Source: Bacillota bacterium (GTDB lineage: Bacteria > Bacillota > Dethiobacteria > DTU022 > UBA8154). From it: DNA of 9,039 nt. Shown here piece after piece: positions 5,633 through 9,039 of the stretch; positions within the stretch are counted from its first letter, which is position 1; the number at the start of each line of letters is the position of its first letter. The stretch spans positions 1 through 9,039 of the forward strand of contig DLUO01000119.1 of NCBI GenBank assembly GCA_003444595.1, in the 5' to 3' direction. Made by a program: the position numbers and the translations under genes. Below the pieces are notes generated by a model. That model was not told where the DNA came from. It made no database searches and saw nothing but the letters and a program-made list of their open reading frames with translations.

Positions 5633-6541
5633 GTGCAGTTTAAAAAGAACAAACGCTTATTCACGATAATGATTATCCCCCATACAGAGGAGTCTATTAT
5701 TAGTATTCGTATCCCTTTATATCTTCTCCAGATTTTGAGTGTTATTTTGTTAATCGGTTTACTGCTCTCTTTTGTATGGATTAAATCTTACCGGGTATTA
5801 AAGGGAGATGCGGAGGAAATCTCCCATTTGCGAGAAGAAAATCGTGCCTTAACCGGGCAACTAGACGTATTGGCCCAGGAAACAGAGGATTTAAGGCAAA
5901 AAGTGGAACAAATTGATAGTTTAAGCAGAGAAATTTGCACATTGATTGAGTTTCCTCCTCCGGGGGAAAAAAGTGAGCCTCCAACCCTTCTGGCTTTCCA
6001 TGAAAATGTAAGAGCTTTGCCGAGTCGCGGAAATAATCAAGTTTTTGACAGAGCCGTGCTAAATGTTTCGCATTTGCGGGAGGCTATTCCTGAAAAAAAT
6101 CAAGAACTTCTGCAACTAAAAGAGAGCATAGAAGAATACCGGAAACAAATGGCGGCAACTCCTTCTATTTGGCCTGCCAGGGGGAAAGTGACTTCAGAAT
6201 TCGGCCCCCGTAATTCACCTTTATCAAGGAGAAAAGAATTTCATTTTGGCATAGATATAGCAGGGCCGAGAGGTACTCCAATTCTGGCTACGGCAGAAGG
6301 AGAAGTAGTTTTAGCCTCGTATCGCATCGGTTTTGGCAATACAATAATTATTGATCACGGTTACGGATTTACCACTGTTTATGCCCATTTGAAAAATTTT
6401 AATGTGCATTTAGGAAATTCCGTACAAAAAGGTCAGGTTATAGGTTATATGGGAAGTACCGGATACAGTACGGGTGTTCATCTTCATTATGAAGTACATA
6501 AAAAAGGTGTTGCTGTTAATCCCAGAGCTTACTTGCCTTGA
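5633..6541 (+). CDS. membrane-anchored M23 (LytM-type) metallopeptidase
   Basis: This is predicted to be a peptidoglycan endopeptidase, or a regulator of one, displayed outside the membrane. The 302-residue product has a short basic cytoplasmic start, a hydrophobic segment at about residues 27-50 (IPLYLLQILSVILLIGLLLS), then a coiled coil (roughly 55-100, rich in Leu, Glu and Gln), a linker, and a C-terminal M23 domain from about residue 178. The zinc ligands are intact: His204 and Asp208 in HFGID, and His285 within HLHYEV (283-288), with YAHL also present. It therefore looks catalytically competent. The GTG start at 5633 keeps the family-like KKNKRLFTIMIIPHTEES opening. The best ribosome site is a distant AAGGAAA at 5613-5619, and an in-frame ATG lies 12 codons later, so the start is not certain. 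The gene is followed 16 nt later by a bactofilin gene, a recurrent pairing in cell-shape systems. Confidence 0.92.
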   Translation: MQFKKNKRLFTIMIIPHTEESIISIRIPLYLLQILSVILLIGLLLSFVWIKSYRVLKGDAEEISHLREENRALTGQLDVLAQETEDLRQKVEQIDSLSREICTLIEFPPPGEKSEPPTLLAFHENVRALPSRGNNQVFDRAVLNVSHLREAIPEKNQELLQLKESIEEYRKQMAATPSIWPARGKVTSEFGPRNSPLSRRKEFHFGIDIAGPRGTPILATAEGEVVLASYRIGFGNTIIIDHGYGFTTVYAHLKNFNVHLGNSVQKGQVIGYMGSTGYSTGVHLHYEVHKKGVAVNPRAYLP

Positions 6542-6543
6542 TA

Positions 6544-6552
6544 GGAAGGGTG
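6544..6552 (+). promoter_or_regulatory. ribosome binding site of the bactofilin gene
   Basis: GGAAGGGTG lies about 6 nt before the GTG at 6558. It decides in favour of that GTG over in-frame codons further upstream, which would extend the protein into the M23 coding region with a sequence that has no bactofilin character. Confidence 0.7.
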
Positions 6553-6557
6553 AAAGT

Positions 6558-7007
6558 GTGCTTAAGAAGACAATAAATATTGAGACAAAAAAAATTGATA
6601 CACTTATTGGAAAAGAAACTTCTATGAAAGGCACTCTTGAAGCCAAAGGTATTATAAGGATTGAAGGTAATTACGAGGGAGAAATAATTACGCAAAGTGA
6701 TATTATTGTGGGGGAAAGTGCCGTAATCAAAGCCAATGTAAAATGTTCCAATATTACTCTGGCCGGCAGGTTGGAAGGAAAGATTACGGCAGGGAATAAA
6801 TTTGATATTCGCTCCAGCGGTGTTATGCTAGGAGATGTTTCGGCAGCAGTATTATCAGTGGAAGAAGGTGCTTTTTTTAGAGGGAATTGCCAGATGGAAA
6901 AAAAAGAAGAAAGAACAAAGGCGGAAACGAATTCTGTTAGACTTTTAGAGGGCAAAGGTTCCAAGAAAGCAGAGGGTTTTCAAGGAAATAAAAAAAGTAG
7001 CAGGTGA
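6558..7007 (+). CDS. bactofilin family cytoskeletal protein
   Basis: Bactofilins (DUF583/PF04519) are nucleotide-independent beta-helical proteins that polymerise into filaments, often under the membrane, and recruit cell-wall enzymes or other partners. From the GTG at 6558 the product is 149 residues. It has a short N-terminal tail, then the characteristic DTLIGKETSMKGTLEAKGIIRIEGNYEGEI opening of the beta-helix, recurrent G-x-I/L-x-G turns through about residue 110, and a charged Lys/Glu-rich C-terminal tail. It has no transmembrane segment. The gene is 16 nt after the M23 peptidase gene and almost certainly co-transcribed with it. This recalls CcmA with the M23 peptidase Csd1 in Helicobacter. 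The frame remains open upstream to 6474, but that part reads through the M23 gene and is not likely translated. Confidence 0.93.
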   Translation: MLKKTINIETKKIDTLIGKETSMKGTLEAKGIIRIEGNYEGEIITQSDIIVGESAVIKANVKCSNITLAGRLEGKITAGNKFDIRSSGVMLGDVSAAVLSVEEGAFFRGNCQMEKKEERTKAETNSVRLLEGKGSKKAEGFQGNKKSSR

Positions 7008-7020
7008 TCGCTGTCACGCT
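6986..7020. terminator. imperfect bidirectional terminator between bactofilin and yyaC
   Basis: AGC (6999-7001) with GCT (7018-7020) and GTGA (7004-7007) with TCAC (7014-7017) form a 7-bp stem with a 2-nt bulge. On the minus strand it is followed by ACTTTTTTTATTT, a good U-run for yyaC. On the plus strand the tail is only TTTACATTGTTT. The stem overlaps the last codons of the bactofilin gene. Confidence 0.5.
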
Positions 7021-7029
7021 TTACATTGT

Positions 7030-7671
7030 TTAAACTAACTGTGAAGCTGTGTCGGTGCCTTGCATATCTGCTTTATTCGGCGGAAGCCAATCGTTCATGG
7101 CAAGAGCCAGGTATATCCCCCAGCCAATAAAACGCGCCAGGTGAAATACAGTGCCCAAGCTCGTAGTCTGTAAAACCATTAACTCCATAAAACCTCCAAC
7201 GTTTACTATGCCAGTAATATAAATGTCCCCGATGGGAGGAATTCTTTTTTTTACAGCAGCACCAGGCTTGAGGCTTCCCTTCCCAATTTCGATTGTTCCG
7301 ATTTTATCCCGCTGGCCCAGGCCGGCATCGACAGCCAGAATAGCAGCAGAGTCATAGTTTTCTTTTATCGATAATCTTGTCTTGGCAAGATTAAGTGCAT
7401 GAACAGGTTGAGTAAGCGTTCCCATCACAACAGCATTGCCAAGCTGCAACTCTTCCAACATGCTCCCCACCAGTGGCCCAAGTGAATCTCCAGTAGAGCG
7501 ATCGCTTCCTATACAAAGGATTATCAGTTGGGAGTAGTTATGCCTTAATTCGTTTAACAATTCAGCCAGAACATTGACAAACATGCTTAAAGATGCAGGC
7601 TCATGGGGATTAATTGTTGTTAATGATGATCCTGAAGGTATAATATTAATTTGGCTTGTTAAAGAATACAT
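7030..7671 (-). CDS. yyaC: YyaC-type sporulation protein (putative spore protease)
   Basis: The 213-residue product carries CIGSDRSTGDSLGPLVG at residues 53-69, then GTLTQPVHALNL, AVDAGLG around Asp115, KPGAAVKK and GDIYITGIVNVGGFMELMVLQ. Together these are the signature of the YyaC family, which shares a fold with HybD/GPR-type peptidases and is found in endospore formers. The acidic residues of the GSDRSTGD and VDAGLG motifs are the expected active-site-like positions, but the biochemical role is not well established. The ATG at 7671 has a strong site, AAGGAG, about 9 nt upstream on the minus strand. In Bacillus, yyaC lies beside parB; here it is inverted and separated from parB by the M23–bactofilin pair. 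Its presence indicates a spore-forming organism. Confidence 0.93.
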   Translation of the reverse strand: MYSLTSQINIIPSGSSLTTINPHEPASLSMFVNVLAELLNELRHNYSQLIILCIGSDRSTGDSLGPLVGSMLEELQLGNAVVMGTLTQPVHALNLAKTRLSIKENYDSAAILAVDAGLGQRDKIGTIEIGKGSLKPGAAVKKRIPPIGDIYITGIVNVGGFMELMVLQTTSLGTVFHLARFIGWGIYLALAMNDWLPPNKADMQGTDTASQLV

Positions 7672-7894
7672 ATATATTAACTCCTTTTTCTACAAAATAG
7701 AGTTGAAAGGAATGCAGAGCATGGCTCATGCGTTTGCGCAGACAGGTTTAGGGTCAACTGCAGGCCGCCAGGCAAACTCACCTCTATCTCTGCCGCCGGT
7801 GTCCTGCCAGGAAATATTCCAATATCCAATTCATATTGCTTTTTCAGTATGTACTTTGTTACACAAAAATATGTGTATTTAGTGCAGGATTTTG

Positions 7895-7962
7895 TTTAGA
7901 GGCAGAGAAAAGATAATTGATAAAGATAAGGATGAGCAGATATAGGACCTCAGGCCTCTAAA
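7895..7962 (+). repeat. 9-bp inverted repeat in the adk leader
   Basis: TTTAGAGGC (7895-7903) and GCCTCTAAA (7954-7962) are perfectly complementary. They enclose 50 nt of mostly purine-rich sequence. The second arm ends 3 nt before the AAGGAGG ribosome site of adk. In RNA this would form a closed domain right before the ribosome site, so it is a candidate regulatory structure. Confidence 0.55.
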
Positions 7963-7965
7963 ATT

Positions 7966-7972
7966 AAGGAGG
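7966..7972 (+). promoter_or_regulatory. ribosome binding site of adk
   Basis: AAGGAGG, 9 nt before the ATG at 7982, is near-ideal and fixes the start. Confidence 0.9.
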
Positions 7973-7981
7973 AATTTAAAG

Positions 7982-8647
7982 ATGTTTGTTATAATAATGG
8001 GGCCTCCTTGCGCCGGTAAAGGTACCCAGGCAGAGAGACTGGCAAAAGAGTTTGCTTTGCCCCATATTTCTACCGGCGATATTTTCCGCAGCGCCGTAAA
8101 AGAAGGGACAGAGATGGGCAAAAAAGCAAAAGAATATATGGATAAAGGCCATCTCGTTCCTGACGAAATTGTGGTAGGTATAGTTAAAGAAAGATTATCC
8201 CGTCCGGACTGCAAGGAAGGCGCTTTTTTGGACGGTTTTCCCCGGACAGTGAACCAAGCTGAGGCTCTGGATGAGGTTCTGCGGGAACTTGATATGAAAA
8301 TTGATGCTGTTATTTGCATTGATGCTGATGAGGATGCTCTAATAGCCCGGCTTACCGGGAGAAGAGTCTGCCGTAACTGTGGGGCAACTTATCATATCAG
8401 ATTTAACCCCCCACAGGTTCGCAATATTTGTGATCATTGCAGTGGAGAACTTTACCAGAGAAGCGATGACAGCATTGATACCGTCAAGGAACGTTTTGCT
8501 ATCTATAAAAAGCAAACGCTGCCTATGTTTGATTATTACCGAGGCAAATACCCGGTTATCAATATAAATGGTTCAAAACAAATAGATGAAGTATATGATG
8601 CTGTAATTTCCAGTTTAAAAGATATATGCAAATTGAAAGAATTTTAA
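7982..8647 (+). CDS. adk: adenylate kinase, long zinc-type
   Basis: The enzyme catalyses ATP + AMP to 2 ADP in the cytoplasm. The 221-residue length fits the long form. The P-loop is GPPCAGKGT at 7-15. The G-x4-GK-[ST] core is kept, but Cys10 replaces the Gly normally found in GxPGxGKGT. The NMP-binding region has STGDIFR and the AMP-contacting DGFPRT. The LID domain has a complete Cys4 zinc site, CRNC (130, 133) and CDHC (150, 153), as in many Gram-positive enzymes, followed by RSDDS and the ERFAIY motif. The usual Firmicute adk lies between secY and map in the ribosomal-protein operon. Here it stands alone, so it may be a second copy or a relocated gene. Confidence 0.95.
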   Translation: MFVIIMGPPCAGKGTQAERLAKEFALPHISTGDIFRSAVKEGTEMGKKAKEYMDKGHLVPDEIVVGIVKERLSRPDCKEGAFLDGFPRTVNQAEALDEVLRELDMKIDAVICIDADEDALIARLTGRRVCRNCGATYHIRFNPPQVRNICDHCSGELYQRSDDSIDTVKERFAIYKKQTLPMFDYYRGKYPVININGSKQIDEVYDAVISSLKDICKLKEF

Positions 8648-8655
8648 GTAGATTG

Positions 8656-8684
8656 TTGTAAAAAACGTAGAGCTATTATATACT
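8656..8684 (+). promoter_or_regulatory. probable sigma-A promoter for the DUF951 gene
   Basis: TTGTAA (8656-8661) and TATACT (8679-8684) are separated by exactly 17 nt and match 4/6 and 5/6 of the consensus. Transcription would start near 8691, leaving a leader of about 115 nt that includes the hairpin at 8723-8745. Confidence 0.5.
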
Positions 8685-8722
8685 GATGCCGTTGCCGGCG
8701 CATGGACGACTGCTGATCCGGT

Positions 8723-8759
8723 GGGGCGGAGTACTTCTCCGCCTCATTCTTGTCGTTTT
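8723..8759 (+). terminator. GC-rich hairpin, terminator or attenuator before the DUF951 gene
   Basis: GGGGCGGAG (8723-8731) and CTCCGCCTC (8737-8745) form a 9-bp stem with one G·U pair and a 5-nt loop. It is followed by ATTCTTGTCGTTTT, a T-rich but interrupted tail. It may end the adk transcript. Because a plausible promoter lies upstream of it, it could also act as an attenuator in the DUF951 leader. Confidence 0.5.
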
Positions 8760-8787
8760 CCACTGGGAAGAAAGATAGATTGTGTCG

Positions 8788-8796
8788 TAAGGAGAT
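8788..8796 (+). promoter_or_regulatory. ribosome binding site of the DUF951 gene
   Basis: TAAGGAGAT lies 8 nt before the ATG at 8805. It supports the 63-residue product over the longer frame. Confidence 0.8.
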
Positions 8797-8804
8797 TATC
8801 TCTT

Positions 8805-8996
8805 ATGTATAAAATCGGGCAAATCGTTAGAATGAGAAAAAATCACCCTTGCGGCGGAGACCTATGGCGTGTTATCAGGGTCGGGATGGATTTTCGTATC
8901 AAATGTTTGAAATGTGGCCGCAGTGTTCTTTTGCCGCGTCATAGATTCGAGCGAAGAGTAAAAGAAATTATCCAACAGCCGGAGCCGGAAGAGTAG
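8805..8996 (+). CDS. DUF951 domain-containing small protein
   Basis: From the ATG at 8805 the product is 63 residues and matches the DUF951 family over its whole length: MYKIGQIVRMRKNHPCGGDLWRVIRVGMDFRIKCLKCGRSVLLPRHRFERRVKEI in three visible blocks. The blocks are MRKNHPCGG (10-18), IKCLKCGRSVLLPR (32-45, with Cys34 and Cys37) and FERRVKEI (48-55). The conserved Cys16, Cys34 and Cys37 with nearby His suggest a metal-binding fold, and the family function is unknown. It often lies near ychF, rpsF and ssb in Firmicutes. The start is fixed by TAAGGAGAT ending at 8796. The frame stays open upstream to 8721, but that part lacks family similarity and runs through the hairpin. Confidence 0.92.
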   Translation: MYKIGQIVRMRKNHPCGGDLWRVIRVGMDFRIKCLKCGRSVLLPRHRFERRVKEIIQQPEPEE

Positions 8997-9039
8997 TACG
9001 AAAATATGTTAGAATTAGGGGTGGCGAAGGTTGGGGCTC

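Larger units (their letters stand above)
7672..7981. other. 310-nt divergent intergenic region between yyaC and adk
   Basis: This region must hold the leftward yyaC promoter and the rightward adk promoter. On the minus strand, ACATA (7874-7870) and CATACTG (7851-7845) are 18 nt apart and resemble a sigma-G promoter, but they lie about 170 nt before yyaC. A perfect small hairpin GCATG/CATGC lies near 7719-7731. The right end holds the adk leader repeat. A 56-codon plus-strand reading frame (from 7711) has no separate ribosome site and unlikely composition, so I do not call a gene. Confidence 0.5.

Noticed and set aside
5620..5640. T-box-like AGCAGGGTG before the M23 gene
   Set aside because: The T-box sequence proper (AGGGTGGNACCGCG) is absent, there is no terminator after it, and the gene is not an amino-acid gene.
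6474..6557. 28-residue N-terminal extension of the bactofilin
   Set aside because: It lies inside the M23 coding region in another frame, whereas GGAAGGGTG and the GTG at 6558 give the family-like start.
7711..7881. 56-codon plus-strand reading frame between yyaC and adk
   Set aside because: There is no properly spaced ribosome site (the AAAGGA abuts the ATG), the frame is continuous with an antisense frame of yyaC, and the product resembles nothing I recognise.
8721..8804. N-terminal extension of the DUF951 protein
   Set aside because: The family starts at MYKIG, a good ribosome site lies before that ATG, and the extension runs through a strong hairpin.
9006..9039. Possible start of a next gene (ATG at 9006, or GTG at 9021)
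   Set aside because: Only about 11 codons are visible, with no good ribosome site before the ATG, and the peptide does not match the start of ychF or rpsF.
1..9039. Noc binding sites (ATTTCCCGGGAAAT), DnaA boxes, CRISPR arrays, insertion sequences
   Set aside because: None was seen on reading through. Only parS was found among origin-type sites.

Overview
The window reads as chromosomal core DNA from an AT-rich, spore-forming Firmicute, most likely an anaerobic clostridial lineage of the Desulfotomaculum/Moorella type (taxonomy is inferred). The reasons are the gene order jag–mnmE–rsmG–noc–parA–parB (the origin-proximal block of Firmicutes), a YyaC-type sporulation gene, a DUF951 gene, good AGGAGG-type ribosome binding sites and frequent GTG starts.

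Layout. Positions 1-57 are the 3' end of jag/khpB, followed by a Rho-independent terminator. Then come mnmE (213-1634) and rsmG (1661-2398), rightward and 26 nt apart; mnmG, which often lies between them in Firmicutes, is not there. noc (2535-3368) follows and ends in its own strong terminator. parA (3529-4287) and parB (4284-5186) overlap by 4 nt, and a perfect parS palindrome (5187-5202) abuts the parB stop codon. A 446-nt stretch without a convincing gene (5187-5632) contains parS and several possible RNA helices. It leads into a membrane-anchored M23/LytM peptidase (5633-6541) and a bactofilin (6558-7007). yyaC (7671-7030) is on the opposite strand and converges on the bactofilin gene, with an imperfect bidirectional terminator between them. 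A 310-nt region divides yyaC from a rightward zinc-type adenylate kinase gene (7982-8647). A probable sigma-A promoter and a GC-rich hairpin then precede a 63-residue DUF951 protein (8805-8996). The last 43 nt are not assignable.

How the genes fit together. mnmE and rsmG modify tRNA and 16S rRNA. ParA, ParB and parS form the origin segregation machine, and Noc is the ParB paralogue that couples nucleoid position to division. The two ParB-family proteins here carry opposite sets of specificity residues in the HTH region, so their parS-binding and Noc-site-binding roles can be assigned from sequence. The M23 peptidase and bactofilin form a known type of cell-wall/cytoskeleton pair placed directly beside the segregation genes.

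Most of the window is ordinary core genome. The parts that deserve a second look are the structured leader before the M23 gene, the long inverted repeat in the adk leader, the unusual adk P-loop, and the missing mnmG. I did not find a clearly new multi-gene system.
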